A DNA stretch of 64,000 nucleotides, taken from NCBI RefSeq assembly GCF_002879615.1, contig NZ_PNRF01000012.1, forward strand, positions 62,001 through 126,000, written 5' to 3'. Positions 1 through 7,971 of this stretch are shown piece by piece. A program made the translations under genes and the position numbers. The stretch's first letter is position 1. Every line of letters begins with the position of its first letter. The notes under the pieces are model-generated. The model was not told the DNA's origin. It saw only the letters and a list, made by a program, of their open reading frames with translations, and made no database searches. Source of the DNA: Billgrantia endophytica. GTDB taxonomy: Bacteria; Pseudomonadota; Gammaproteobacteria; Pseudomonadales; Halomonadaceae.

Positions 1-951
1 TCGCAGGGGGTGCCGCTGAGCGATTTGTTCGAGACCCTGCAGGTCTATCTGGGCTCGACCTACGTCAACGACTTCAACCGTTTCGGCCGCACCTGGCAGG
101 TGATCGCCCAGGCCGACGGCGACTATCGTATGGATGCCGAGAATATTGACCGTCTGCGCACCCGCAACGACTACGGTGAGATGGTGCCGATCGGCAGCAT
201 GATCCGTATCAGCGAGACCTTTGGGCCGGATCCGGTGATCCGCTACAACGGCTACCCGGCCGCCGACCTGATGGGCGAATCCGACCCTCGAGTGCTGTCG
301 TCGAGCCAGGCGCTGGCGTTGGTCGAGGGCCTGGCGCCGGCGGTGCTGCCCGCCGGCATGACCTTCGAATGGAGCGACTTGAGTTACCAGCAGGTCAACC
401 AGGGCGGTGCCGCCCTGGTGGTCTTCCCGCTGGCGATCCTGCTGGTATTCCTGGCGCTGGCGGCACTCTACGAGAGCTGGACCCTGCCGCTGGCGGTGAT
501 CCTGATCGTGCCGATGTGCATGCTCTCGGCGCTGATCGGGGTGAAGCTCACCGGCGGCGACAACAACATCTTCGTCCAGGTCGGCCTGGTGGTGCTGATC
601 GGCCTGGCGTGCAAGAACGCCATCCTGATCGTCGAGTTCGCCCGCGAGCTGGAGATGCAGGGACGCAGCATCGTCGAGGCGGCGCTGGAAGCCTGCCGCC
701 TGCGCCTGCGACCGATCATCATGACCTCGATCACCTTCACCGCGGCGGTGGTACCGCTGATGCTGGCCGGCGGGGCCGGCGCCGAGGTGCGCCAGGCGCT
801 GGGCACCGCGGTGTTCGCCGGCATGCTCGGCGTCACCCTGTTCGGCCTGTTCCTGACCCCGGTATTCTACGTCGCCCTGCGCAAGCTTGTAACGCGTCAC
901 CGGCCGCAGCCCCGGAAGACCCTGTCAGTGGAGGGGCAGTACCATGCGTAA
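1..951 (+). CDS. RND multidrug efflux permease, C-terminal part (5' end outside window)
   Basis: This is the last ~316 codons of an inner-membrane HAE1-family RND pump (AcrB/MexF type), the proton-driven subunit of a tripartite drug exporter. The frame is open from base 1, so the start lies upstream of the window. The visible part holds the end of the second porter domain and about five membrane segments, the first starting near residue 138. It includes the family signature GLACKNAILIVEFARE and ends in the usual LTPVFYVALRK. The sequence is closest in feel to MexF-type pumps, which is inference. The stop overlaps the start of the outer-membrane factor by 8 bases, so the two are translationally coupled. 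The periplasmic adaptor is presumably upstream. Confidence 0.95.
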   Translation, partial: SQGVPLSDLFETLQVYLGSTYVNDFNRFGRTWQVIAQADGDYRMDAENIDRLRTRNDYGEMVPIGSMIRISETFGPDPVIRYNGYPAADLMGESDPRVLSSSQALALVEGLAPAVLPAGMTFEWSDLSYQQVNQGGAALVVFPLAILLVFLALAALYESWTLPLAVILIVPMCMLSALIGVKLTGGDNNIFVQVGLVVLIGLACKNAILIVEFARELEMQGRSIVEAALEACRLRLRPIIMTSITFTAAVVPLMLAGGAGAEVRQALGTAVFAGMLGVTLFGLFLTPVFYVALRKLVTRHRPQPRKTLSVEGQYHA

Positions 952-2344
952 CCTGCTGCTGAGTCCGATTGCGATGCTGCTGCTCGCGGCCTGTGCCATG
1001 GGGCCGGATTACACGGCACCGGAACTGCCCCAGCCCGATGAGCTCGTACGTGCCGAATCCGGGCTCTATACCACCGAGGCGGTAGAGACAGCGTTCTGGC
1101 GCCGCTTCGACGATCCCATGCTGTCGCAACTGGTGGACGAGGCGCTGGATGCCAACCATGACCTGCGTATCGGGCTGGCGCGCTATGACCGAAGCCTCGC
1201 CCTGCTGCGGCAGTCCCGTGGCGACCTGGCGCCGAGGGTCACGCTCGAGGGCGGCGTGGCGAATCAGCGCCTGAGCGCCGACCAGATGCCGGGCGGCTCA
1301 CGCGCCGACCGCGACAGCGATAGCATCGATGCCGGCGTGGCGGCCTTCTGGGAGCTGGATTTCTTCGGCCGCGTTCGGCGCAGCGTCGAGGCCCAGCGCG
1401 CCGAGGCCGAGGCCACGGCCGCCGACCTGAGTGCGCTGCAGGTGGTGGTGGTCGGTGAACTGGTGGATACCTACTTCCGGCTGCGTGGGCTGCAGGAACA
1501 ACTGCGGGTTGCACAGGCCAATGCCGAGAACCAGCGTGAATCACTGGCGCTGGTCGACGCCCGGCTCGACGCGGGGAGAGGCACCCAGTTCGACAGCGTT
1601 CGGGCCCGTGCTCAACTGGAGAGTACCCTGTCGCGCATACCTGCTCTGGAAGGCGAAATCGCCGCGGCAACGCATCGTATCGCCGTGCTGACGGGCAAGT
1701 CGCCTGGCACCATGGTAGCGATGCTGGAGCGCCCGGCACCGCCGCCTGCCTTGCCGACCCGGGTGGCTACCGGTCTGCCCGGTGAACTGTTGCGGCGTCG
1801 TCCCGATATCATTGCCGCCGAAAGGCGGCTGGAGGTGGCCAGTGCGCGGATCGGAGTCGCCACCGCCGACCTCTATCCCCGTTTCACCCTGACCGGATTG
1901 CTCGGCACCCAGGCGGCCAGTACCGGCGACCTGTTCGGCCGCGACAGCGAGACGCGCCTGGTGGCATTGGGTGTCGACTGGTCGTTCCTCGATGCCGGGC
2001 GGGTACGGGCTCGCATGGCGGCCGCCGATGCCGATGCCGACGCCAACCTGGCGCACTACGAGCAGGCGATCCTGCTGGCGCTCGAGGAGACCGAGACCGC
2101 GCTGGCCCGCTATGCCCAGGCGCTGCGTGAGCGCGAGCACCTGGTCGATGCCGCCGTGGCCAGCGCCGATGCGGCGCGCCAGGCCCGGGTACGCTTCGAG
2201 GTCGGTGTCATCGACTTCCTGGAGGTCATCGACGCCGAACGCTCGCGGCTGGAAGCCGAGGACAGCCTGGCGCGCAGTCATACCCGCTCGGCGACGGCGC
2301 TGGTGGGGCTCTACAAGGCCTTGGCCGGCGGGTGGGAGGGGTGA
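944..2344 (+). CDS. RND efflux outer-membrane factor lipoprotein (NodT/OprM family)
   Basis: The 466-residue product is the outer-membrane channel of the tripartite pump whose permease ends just upstream. It starts with a lipoprotein signal with lipobox LAAC (Cys17), followed by the typical MGPDY sequence. Two OEP repeats follow, rich in Ala, Arg and Glu helices (for example ELDFFGRVRRSVEAQRAEA and the later copy with VGVDWSFLDAGRVRARM). The length is normal for the family. It overlaps the permease by 8 bases, which supports one operon ordered adaptor-permease-channel as in mexEF-oprN. That analogy is inference from gene order and sequence style, and the drug range cannot be told from sequence. 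Confidence 0.94.
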   Translation: MRNLLLSPIAMLLLAACAMGPDYTAPELPQPDELVRAESGLYTTEAVETAFWRRFDDPMLSQLVDEALDANHDLRIGLARYDRSLALLRQSRGDLAPRVTLEGGVANQRLSADQMPGGSRADRDSDSIDAGVAAFWELDFFGRVRRSVEAQRAEAEATAADLSALQVVVVGELVDTYFRLRGLQEQLRVAQANAENQRESLALVDARLDAGRGTQFDSVRARAQLESTLSRIPALEGEIAAATHRIAVLTGKSPGTMVAMLERPAPPPALPTRVATGLPGELLRRRPDIIAAERRLEVASARIGVATADLYPRFTLTGLLGTQAASTGDLFGRDSETRLVALGVDWSFLDAGRVRARMAAADADADANLAHYEQAILLALEETETALARYAQALREREHLVDAAVASADAARQARVRFEVGVIDFLEVIDAERSRLEAEDSLARSHTRSATALVGLYKALAGGWEG

Positions 2345-2446
2345 GCCGAGGAAAGGCGCAGTATTCCTGGCCTCGCTCGCGAGGCAGCCAGTTTCGTGAT
2401 TCCCTGCCACAATGGCTCGGAACCCCTGTGAAAGTGAGTTGCCTCG

Positions 2447-3052
2447 ATGCGCCGTCATGAAACAAGGAACCTCGCCTCGTTGCCGCTGCTGCATGCCGTG
2501 GTCATGGCCATGCTGCTCCTCTTCCTGGCCGGCTGCCAGACCCAGCCCCCGGAGCCCCCCGACGAGGACAAGCTGGCCATCGATCGAATGCTGCAACTGA
2601 TCGACGAGCGGCTCGAGGTTGCGCCGATAGTGGCGCAATCGAAATGGAATTCCGGTGCCGCCATAGAAGCCCCGGAACGCGAAGCCCAGATCCTCGACCA
2701 GGTCGCGAAAGAGGCTGGCGAGACCGGAGTCGACGAAGCGTTTGCCCGTGAGTTCTTCGACAGGCAATTTTCCGCCGGCAAGCAGATCCAGCGTCGCCTG
2801 CATCATCAATGGCTGCAGGAAGGGCGGCCGCCGTTTGCTGACCCACCCGATCTTGCCACCGACGTTCGGCCGGTGCTGGATCGCCTGACACCGCAGCTCA
2901 TCGACTCGCTCGCCGACATGCAGCGAATCGCACAAGTCGAGGGTGCGGGGCGTTACCTGAGAGAGCGTGCCATCGTACTGGTTCAGGATGACTTCGATGG
3001 CGAGCCCCGCACCGTGGCTCTGCAGCCTCTGCTCGACCGCATGGAGCCGTAA
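2447..3052 (+). CDS. Gamma-class (secreted AroQ) chorismate mutase, lipoprotein form
   Basis: The 201-residue product has a hydrophobic leader ending in a lipobox LAGC (Cys30), so it should be an exported, lipid-anchored protein. The mature part matches the exported gamma AroQ chorismate mutases (chorismate to prephenate): an Arg-containing helix LIDERLEVAPIVAQSKW, then IEAPEREAQILDQV, then an FF.RQF..GKQIQ helix where the family keeps its Gln and Lys ligands. Length fits the periplasmic gamma class, which is larger than the ~90-residue cytosolic AroQ. No aro or tyr gene lies nearby. A strong hairpin follows the stop. Lipid anchoring is unusual, because described members mostly have cleavable signals. 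The family call is from motif recall without alignment. Confidence 0.8.
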   Translation: MRRHETRNLASLPLLHAVVMAMLLLFLAGCQTQPPEPPDEDKLAIDRMLQLIDERLEVAPIVAQSKWNSGAAIEAPEREAQILDQVAKEAGETGVDEAFAREFFDRQFSAGKQIQRRLHHQWLQEGRPPFADPPDLATDVRPVLDRLTPQLIDSLADMQRIAQVEGAGRYLRERAIVLVQDDFDGEPRTVALQPLLDRMEP

Positions 3053-3056
3053 GCGA

Positions 3057-3082
3057 GGCGGCCCTGTTGATTCAGGGCCGCC
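3057..3082 (+). terminator. Hairpin after the chorismate mutase gene
   Basis: Perfect 10-bp stem GGCGGCCCTG / CAGGGCCGCC with a 6-base loop, four bases after the stop codon. There is no T-run, so it may act as a processing or stabilising hairpin or a weak terminator rather than a classical intrinsic one. Confidence 0.55.
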
Positions 3083-3125
3083 ATGCCATGGGGTGCTCTG
3101 CCTTGACACACCGTGTTCATCCCAG

Positions 3126-3269
3126 TCTCCCCAGCCTGAACTCGCCACCGATCTATGGCTATTGACCCACCCCGACCTGCGTTGGGTGGCGAGCATTCGC
3201 ACTTTCATGGCATTTGTCGCCGGGGCGCTGTTTGCTAGCGACCGGCTGGAGCCTGCAACGCCAGGCTGA
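3126..3269 (+). pseudogene. C-terminal remnant of a LysR-family regulator
   Basis: The frame ending at 3269 reads ...DLWLLTHPDLRWVASIRTFMAF..., which is the usual end of LysR-type regulators (…LWLLTHPDLR..ARVRAF.DFL…). Only about 45 residues remain. No helix-turn-helix or effector domain precedes it, and upstream bases in this frame belong to the chorismate mutase region. It is best read as the tail of a deleted regulator that once sat beside the MDR dehydrogenase gene downstream. Recognition is by motif only. Confidence 0.65.
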
Positions 3270-3386
3270 GCCGCCGGCTCTCGCCGCTGGTGGTAATCGC
3301 CACCCGCAGCCATCGCTTGACCTGCCGCCGGCATGTTGAGCTAGTCTCTTGTCATGTTCAATGTCAGGATCGATAAGGAGTACGGC

Positions 3387-4394
3387 ATGAAGGTCGTGAC
3401 ACTTCGCAGCCCCGGTGGGCTGGACCAGTTGGAACTCGTCGAGCGCGGCGCGCCCGGCGAACCGGGACCGGGCGAGATCCGCGTACGCATTCATGCCAGC
3501 TCGCTCAACTTCCACGACTACGGCGTGGTCTCCGGTAAGATGCCGACCGAAGACGGTCGCATCCCCATGTCCGACGGCGCGGGCGTGGTCGAGGCGGTCG
3601 GCGAAGGTGTCGATGAGTTCGCCGTGGGCGATGCGGTGGTCTCCACCTTCTTCCCCTACTGGCTCGACGGCCCGGCGCGGGTCGGCGACTTCAGGACCAC
3701 CCCCGGTGACGGTGTCGACGGCTACGCCCGCGAACAGGTGATTCGCCCGGCTACCTGGTTCACCCATGCGCCCAAGGGCTACCGCCACGAAGAGGCGGCC
3801 ACCCTGACCACCGCAGGGCTCACCGCCTGGCGCGCGCTGGTGGTGGACGGCAACCTGAAGGCCGGTGATACCGTGCTCACCCTGGGTACCGGCGGCGTCT
3901 CGATCTTTGCCCTGCAGTTCGCCAAGGCGATGGGCGCGCGGGTGATTTCCACTTCCTCCTCCGATGCCAAGATCGAGCGCCTGCAGCAGCTCGGGGCCGA
4001 CCACACCATCAACTACAAGGCCGAGCCGGAGTGGGGCAAGAAGGTGAAGGCACTGACCGACGGGAAGGGCGTCGACCACGTGATCGAGGTCGGTGGGCCG
4101 GGCACCCTGCCGCAATCCATCGATGGCGTACGCATCGGCGGCCATATTTCGCTGATCGGCGTGCTGACCGGCCGTGGTGGCGAGATACCCACCGCCAAGC
4201 TGATGGCCAAGCAGGCGCGCCTGCAGGGGCTGATCGTCGGCAGCCGTATCCACCAGCAGGAGATGGTGTGCGGCCTCGAGGCCAGCGGTATACGCCCGAT
4301 CATCGACAGCACCTTTCCGCTGGAGGAGATCGCCGATGCCTTCCGCCACGAGGAGGCGGGTCGCCACTTCGGCAAGATCTGCCTGTCGTTCTAG
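3387..4394 (+). CDS. Zinc-type MDR alcohol dehydrogenase / quinone oxidoreductase-like protein
   Basis: The 335-residue product is a cytosolic NAD(P)H-dependent medium-chain dehydrogenase/reductase. The N-terminal GroES-like domain contains SSLNFHDYGVVSGKMP and MSDGAGVVEAVGEGV. The Rossmann domain has the MDR cofactor loop TLGTGGVSIFALQFAKAMGA, followed by HTINYKAEPEWGKKVKALTDGKGVDHVIEVGG. Zinc ligands of classical alcohol dehydrogenases are absent, as in quinone-oxidoreductase-like members. I chose the ATG at 3387 because AAGGAG lies 7 bases before it; an upstream in-frame ATG at 3354 has no such site. A LysR tail just upstream suggests its regulator was lost. Substrate unknown. Confidence 0.88.
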   Translation: MKVVTLRSPGGLDQLELVERGAPGEPGPGEIRVRIHASSLNFHDYGVVSGKMPTEDGRIPMSDGAGVVEAVGEGVDEFAVGDAVVSTFFPYWLDGPARVGDFRTTPGDGVDGYAREQVIRPATWFTHAPKGYRHEEAATLTTAGLTAWRALVVDGNLKAGDTVLTLGTGGVSIFALQFAKAMGARVISTSSSDAKIERLQQLGADHTINYKAEPEWGKKVKALTDGKGVDHVIEVGGPGTLPQSIDGVRIGGHISLIGVLTGRGGEIPTAKLMAKQARLQGLIVGSRIHQQEMVCGLEASGIRPIIDSTFPLEEIADAFRHEEAGRHFGKICLSF

Positions 4395-4553
4395 CCCGGT
4401 GAGGCAGGTGCTGCGAACTGTTGCAGCGTTTCCTGGGTGGCCGCGTTCGCCGAAGGCCGGGGCGTAACCGGCGGCGAGCGCGAGCTGGCTCAGCCGCCGC
4501 CGCTGACGCCACATCTCCAACAACTGCCCGGGGGTGTGGGAGGTGGTGTTCAT
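4391..4553 (-). pseudogene. Deletion remnant of an XRE regulator (MmyB-like)
   Basis: Starting at 4553 the frame reads MNTTSHTPGQLLEMWRQRRR, then LSQLALAAGYAPAFGER. The first part is the N-terminus of XRE regulators with a MmyB-like ligand domain, and AAGYAPAFGER is a segment that normally lies ~60 residues further on, so the helix-turn-helix core is missing. One frame over, the sequence continues ATQETLQQFAAPASPG and stops at 4391, which looks like a native C-terminus. Thus start, middle and tail pieces are joined with most of the ~270-residue protein gone. It faces the META lipoprotein gene across a short intergenic region. Confidence 0.7.
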
Positions 4554-4789
4554 AGGCCCAGATTAGCGTCAAGCGATATGCCTGGCTATTACCTCGCAGG
4601 TAATCGTCAGGCCGCGTGCGGTGGGCGAAGCTAATGGTGAAATGGGGCGTCGATATTCTTGGCTGAGGCGACGCCTTGCTCGAAAAATTTCGACTGGCTA
4701 TTCGCCATGACTTCCCCGACAGTACGGCGTATGGGAGCCCGCCTGTGTCAGGGGTGGGGGTCGAATATCGCTTGTCGAGGGAACGAGAA

Positions 4790-5227
4790 ATGAAAAGGCG
4801 TTTCGCCACGCTGTTGGGATCGTTGGCCATCGTCCTGATGGGATGTACCGCCATGGAGCGTTCGATGACCCATGACGAGCCTCTGGAGAACACCTACTGG
4901 AAGCTGACCCGAGCCGGCGATGTCGCGGCCGAGGCGGTGGACAACCAGCGCGAGGCGCATTTCGTGCTGCATGCCGAGGAGAGCCGCGTGGCAGGCTCCA
5001 CCGGGTGCAACCGCCTGGCAGGCAGCTACCAGTTGGAGAACGAATCCCTGAGTTTTGGCCCCTTGGTCACCACACGCATGGCGTGCCTGCAGGGAGGCGA
5101 GACCGAGCAGGCCTTTCTCTCGGCGCTGGAGGCGGCGGCCACCTGGCAGATCGAAGGCCAGGCGCTGACCTTGAGCGATGAGTCAGGCGCAGCCGTGGCG
5201 AATTTCGAGGCGGTGCATCTTTACTGA
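4790..5227 (+). CDS. META-domain (HslJ-like) lipoprotein
   Basis: The 145-residue product has a lipoprotein signal with lipobox LMGC (Cys19) and one META domain. Its conserved pieces are NTYWKLT at the first strand, GSTGCNRLAGSY in the middle and LVTTRMAC near the end, with the TRMAC cysteine and GCN cysteine both kept. HslJ-type proteins sit in the cell envelope and are linked to heat and novobiocin tolerance; the molecular role is not settled. The start is the ATG at 4790 after GAGG at 4777-4780. The longer in-frame ORF from 4676 would place the signal peptide internally. It is a single-gene unit. Confidence 0.88.
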   Translation: MKRRFATLLGSLAIVLMGCTAMERSMTHDEPLENTYWKLTRAGDVAAEAVDNQREAHFVLHAEESRVAGSTGCNRLAGSYQLENESLSFGPLVTTRMACLQGGETEQAFLSALEAAATWQIEGQALTLSDESGAAVANFEAVHLY

Positions 5228-5234
5228 GCGGCGC

Positions 5235-5324
5235 TACCTCGCCGCTAGCGAGCTGCTCGACCGTGATCCCCACCAGGTGCACCGGTTCATCAATGGCCTG
5301 CTGCGGCGACTGGGCGTCGTTCAT
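5235..5324 (-). other. Possible truncated small gene with its own ribosome site
   Basis: An ATG at 5324 follows a good GGGAG site at 7-base spacing and opens a frame reading MNDAQSPQQAIDEPVHLVG, then VEQLASGEV. The protein-like character ends near 5235 where the frame runs into the antisense of the META gene. It overlaps the last codons of the AraC gene in another frame. I do not recognise it; it may be the head of a deleted gene that once followed the regulator. Confidence 0.3.
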
Positions 5325-6318
5325 GGACACTCCCTGTAGCTGAAGTATGTGAGACGCTAGCCGTATCGGGCTCGCGCTGCTGGCGCAGGGCACCGGGGGG
5401 GTAACCGTGGATGCGCTTGAAGGCGCGGCTGAAGGCGGCCGCGCTACCGTAGCCCAGGCGATAGGCGACGCTCTCGATCGGCTGCCGCTCCCGGCCGATC
5501 CACTGGGCCGCCAGGCGCATGCGCAGCTCGGTCACGTAGCGGTGCGGCGTCATGCCCGTTACCGCCAGGAAGCGTTCGGCGAACACCGAGCGCGAGCTGC
5601 CCATCTCGGCGGCGAGCTCCGCCACCGTCCAGTTGCGCCCCGGCTCGCGATGCAGGGCGGCGATGACGCGACCCAGGCGCGGGTCGCGCAGCGCCTCGAT
5701 CCAGCCGGTGGCATCGCCGCAGCCGCACTCCACCCAGCCGCGCACGATGAAGGCTGCCATCACGTCGGCGAGCCGCGCCAGGATAGCGGCGAAGCCTGCC
5801 CGTTCGCTCTTCGCCTCGCGCTCCATCGCCTCGAGCATGGGCAGGATCTCGGGCTGGCGCTCCAGCAGGGTGCCGACGTACATCACCTCGGGCATCAGCG
5901 AGACCAGGGCGTGCATGCTGCCCAGGTCGAACTCCATGCAGCCGCTGAAGGTCAGGGCGCCATCGAGGGTGCAGCCCTGGGGGCAGGCGCGAATCGCGCT
6001 GACCGCCTCGCACAGCGTGGCGCTCTCGAAGGTGGTGATGTCCTGAGCCGGCTGGTCGGGCGCGGAGAGCAGGGCGTGGGGGCCGCCCCGCGGCAACAGC
6101 AGGGCATCGCCCGTCGAGAGGGTATGAACACTGCCACTGGGGCTGCGCAGGTAGACGGGGCCGCGTGCCACGAAGTGGAATTGGGCCCAGCCCTCCACCT
6201 TGCCGAACTCGACTCCCAGCGGAGGCGAGAGCTGAATGCGACGGTAGGCGATACCGCGCAGCCGCATGCCAAGCAGCAGCTCGCTCACCAGGTCGCTGGG
6301 CAGTTCCGGTTTGGGCAT
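5290..6318 (-). CDS. AraC-family regulator with cupin-type sensor domain
   Basis: The ~342-residue product has an N-terminal AraC-type cupin domain (residues ~1-180, with the strand RIQLSPPLGVEFGKVEGWAQ and the barrel sequence GDALLLPRGGPHAL). The C-terminal double helix-turn-helix contains WTVAELAAEMGSSRSVFAERF and SVAYRLGYGSAAAFSRAFKR. It is divergent from the MFS exporter gene at 6468, and such pairs usually mean the regulator controls the exporter, which is inference here. The ATG at 6318 is preferred because GAGGAA precedes it at good spacing; the upstream ATG at 6354 lacks one. The tail after GALRQQ is long and low in structure, and may be altered sequence. Confidence 0.88.
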   Translation of the reverse strand: MPKPELPSDLVSELLLGMRLRGIAYRRIQLSPPLGVEFGKVEGWAQFHFVARGPVYLRSPSGSVHTLSTGDALLLPRGGPHALLSAPDQPAQDITTFESATLCEAVSAIRACPQGCTLDGALTFSGCMEFDLGSMHALVSLMPEVMYVGTLLERQPEILPMLEAMEREAKSERAGFAAILARLADVMAAFIVRGWVECGCGDATGWIEALRDPRLGRVIAALHREPGRNWTVAELAAEMGSSRSVFAERFLAVTGMTPHRYVTELRMRLAAQWIGRERQPIESVAYRLGYGSAAAFSRAFKRIHGYPPGALRQQREPDTASVSHTSATGSVHERRPVAAAGH

Positions 6319-6428
6319 CTCGGTTCCTCGCTGTCCGTCATTTGCTTTTTTCATCCGGTTTCGGACGAATGATCAAGCATTCAAGAGCATTTAATATAGA
6401 ACGTCCGAGGCGACCCCTCTAGTCTTCT

Positions 6429-6443
6429 CGTTCCTGACGAACG
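6429..6443. promoter_or_regulatory. Inverted repeat in the AraC/MFS divergent region
   Basis: CGTTC-N5-GAACG lies 25 bases before the MFS start. The position suits an operator of the divergent AraC regulator, but the arms are short and no core promoter could be fixed with confidence. Confidence 0.3.
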
Positions 6444-6467
6444 TTTCTCTAGGAAAGGAGAACGAGC

Positions 6468-7646
6468 ATGAACGAGTTGGCACAGCGGGCCAGGCCCGCT
6501 TGGGGGGCAGTCGTTTCAATGGCCCTCGGTGTATTCGGGCTGGTAACGGCGGAGTTCCTGCCCGCCAGCCTGCTCACGCCCATGGCGACGGACCTGGGAA
6601 TAACCGAGGGCATGGCGGGCCAGGCGGTAACGGTCACCGCCGCGGTGGCACTGGTGACCAGCCTGCTGATCTCCACCGCCACCCGGCGCATCGACCGGCG
6701 CCATGTCCTGCTGGGTTTCTCGACGCTGCTGGTGGCCTCGAACCTGATGGTGGCTTTCGCTCCCAACCTGACGATTCTGCTGCTCGGGCGTGTGCTGCTG
6801 GGGCTGGCCCTGGGCGGGTTCTGGACCATGTCGATTGCCACCATGATGCGCCTGGTGCCCGAGGAGCTGGTGCCGCGGGGCCTCTCGATCATGTTCAGCG
6901 GGGTTTCCGCGGCGACCATCGCCGCGGCTCCATTAGGCAGTTACTTCGGCGACCTGCTCGGCTGGCGCGATGTGTTCCTCATGGCGGCGCTGCTGGGCCT
7001 GCTGGCGCTTGCGGTGCAGTTCATGACGCTGCCGCGCATGGCGCCGAGCGGCCTGACCCGCCTGCGTACCCTGTTCGACGTGCTGATGAGGCCGCGGGTG
7101 GGCCTGGGCATGCTGGCCGCGGCCCTGGTCTTCACCGGCCACTTCGCCTTCTTCACCTACATTCGGCCGTTCCTCGAGACCGTGACCGGCGTTGGTGTGA
7201 CCGGTGTGGCCATTATCCTGCTGGGCTTCGGCGTGGCCAACTTCGTGGGTAACTACCTGGGTGGCTGGATGGTCGAACGCAGCCTGCGCCTGACCATGAT
7301 CGCGATGCCGCTGCTGATGGGGACGCTCGGGGTGGCGCTGGTGCTGCTGGACAGCACGCCGGTCACCGATGCCGCGCTGGTGGCGATGTGGGGGCTGGCC
7401 TTTGGCGCCATTCCCGTGGCGTGGTCGACCTGGCTCACCCGCACGGTGCCCGACGAGGCTGAAAGCGCCAGCGGCCTGCTGGTAGCCGCCATCAACCTGG
7501 CGATCGCCACCGGGGCGGCGGCCGGCGGTGTCATCTTCGACCTGGGCGGCGCCCTCAACGTCTTCGCCGCCAGCGGCGCGGTGCTGCTGCTGGCCGCGCT
7601 GATGATCCTGATGGGCGTAAGAACCCGGCCACTGGCTACTGCCTGA
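6468..7646 (+). CDS. MFS efflux transporter (DHA1 / NepI-AraJ-like)
   Basis: The 392-residue inner-membrane protein has twelve predicted membrane segments in two bundles. The N-terminal half has the drug:H+ antiporter style FGLVTAEFLPASLLTPMATDL, common to the purine-nucleoside and sugar exporters NepI and AraJ, and the loop ATRRIDRRHVL matching MFS motif A. A cytoplasmic loop near residue 190 separates the halves. The start at 6468 has a strong AGGAAAGGAG site. The divergent AraC regulator at 5290-6318 likely controls it. A clear terminator follows at 7677. The substrate cannot be assigned. Confidence 0.88.
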   Translation: MNELAQRARPAWGAVVSMALGVFGLVTAEFLPASLLTPMATDLGITEGMAGQAVTVTAAVALVTSLLISTATRRIDRRHVLLGFSTLLVASNLMVAFAPNLTILLLGRVLLGLALGGFWTMSIATMMRLVPEELVPRGLSIMFSGVSAATIAAAPLGSYFGDLLGWRDVFLMAALLGLLALAVQFMTLPRMAPSGLTRLRTLFDVLMRPRVGLGMLAAALVFTGHFAFFTYIRPFLETVTGVGVTGVAIILLGFGVANFVGNYLGGWMVERSLRLTMIAMPLLMGTLGVALVLLDSTPVTDAALVAMWGLAFGAIPVAWSTWLTRTVPDEAESASGLLVAAINLAIATGAAAGGVIFDLGGALNVFAASGAVLLLAALMILMGVRTRPLATA

Positions 7647-7676
7647 ACTCTGTCTAAACGTGAAGGCAATCCAAGT

Positions 7677-7704
7677 GCAGCCCGCTTCGGCGGGCTGCGT
7701 TTTT
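7677..7704 (+). terminator. Intrinsic terminator after the MFS gene
   Basis: Perfect 9-bp stem GCAGCCCGC / GCGGGCTGC with a TTCG tetraloop followed by GTTTTT. A textbook rho-independent terminator 30 bases after the MFS stop. Confidence 0.93.
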
Positions 7705-7767
7705 GCCATTGCCCCCATTCGCTGCTAGCGTGGAAGCCTAGAAGAACCAAGGACAGGAGAAAGGGAT

Positions 7768-7971
7768 ATGGATTCAGCCGTCAACGCCATCGTGGGGCAG
7801 GCCTTGGTCATGCAGCAGGCCCAAGCCGCACAGCAGGTGCAGCTCGAGGTCTACAAGGCAGCCCTGGACATGCAGAAGGATCAGGTCGCTGCCCTGATGG
7901 CCTCGGCTTCGGTGGAGCCGCAGTTGGCCAATGATGGGATGGTGGGCACCCAGATCAACACCTACGCCTGA
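7768..7971 (+). CDS. YjfB-like putative motility protein
   Basis: The 67-residue protein is Gln/Ala rich. It matches the small YjfB putative-motility family in its layout: a short N-terminal helix, a long helix QQVQLEVYKAALDMQKDQVAAL, and the C-terminal ending INTYA after a glycine-containing loop. Function in this family is unproven; the link to motility is by gene co-occurrence elsewhere. AGGAGAAAGGGAT precedes the ATG. The gene stands alone here with no flagellar neighbour, and its 3' end overlaps the convergent racemase gene by ten bases. Confidence 0.75.
   Translation: MDSAVNAIVGQALVMQQAQAAQQVQLEVYKAALDMQKDQVAALMASASVEPQLANDGMVGTQINTYA

Noticed and set aside
3057-3082. Calling the hairpin after the chorismate mutase gene a riboswitch or small RNA
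   Set aside because: Only a simple stem-loop is visible; nothing suggests an aptamer or a separate promoter.
1541-3334. Long minus-strand ORF of 597 codons opposite the outer-membrane factor and chorismate mutase
   Set aside because: It is antisense to two well-supported genes, has Gln/Arg/Gly-rich low-complexity composition and no domain; typical high-GC shadow frame.
3159-4553. 464-codon minus ORF beginning with XRE-like sequence
   Set aside because: Only the first ~37 codons are regulator-like; the remainder is antisense of the MDR dehydrogenase. Kept only as a short pseudogene.
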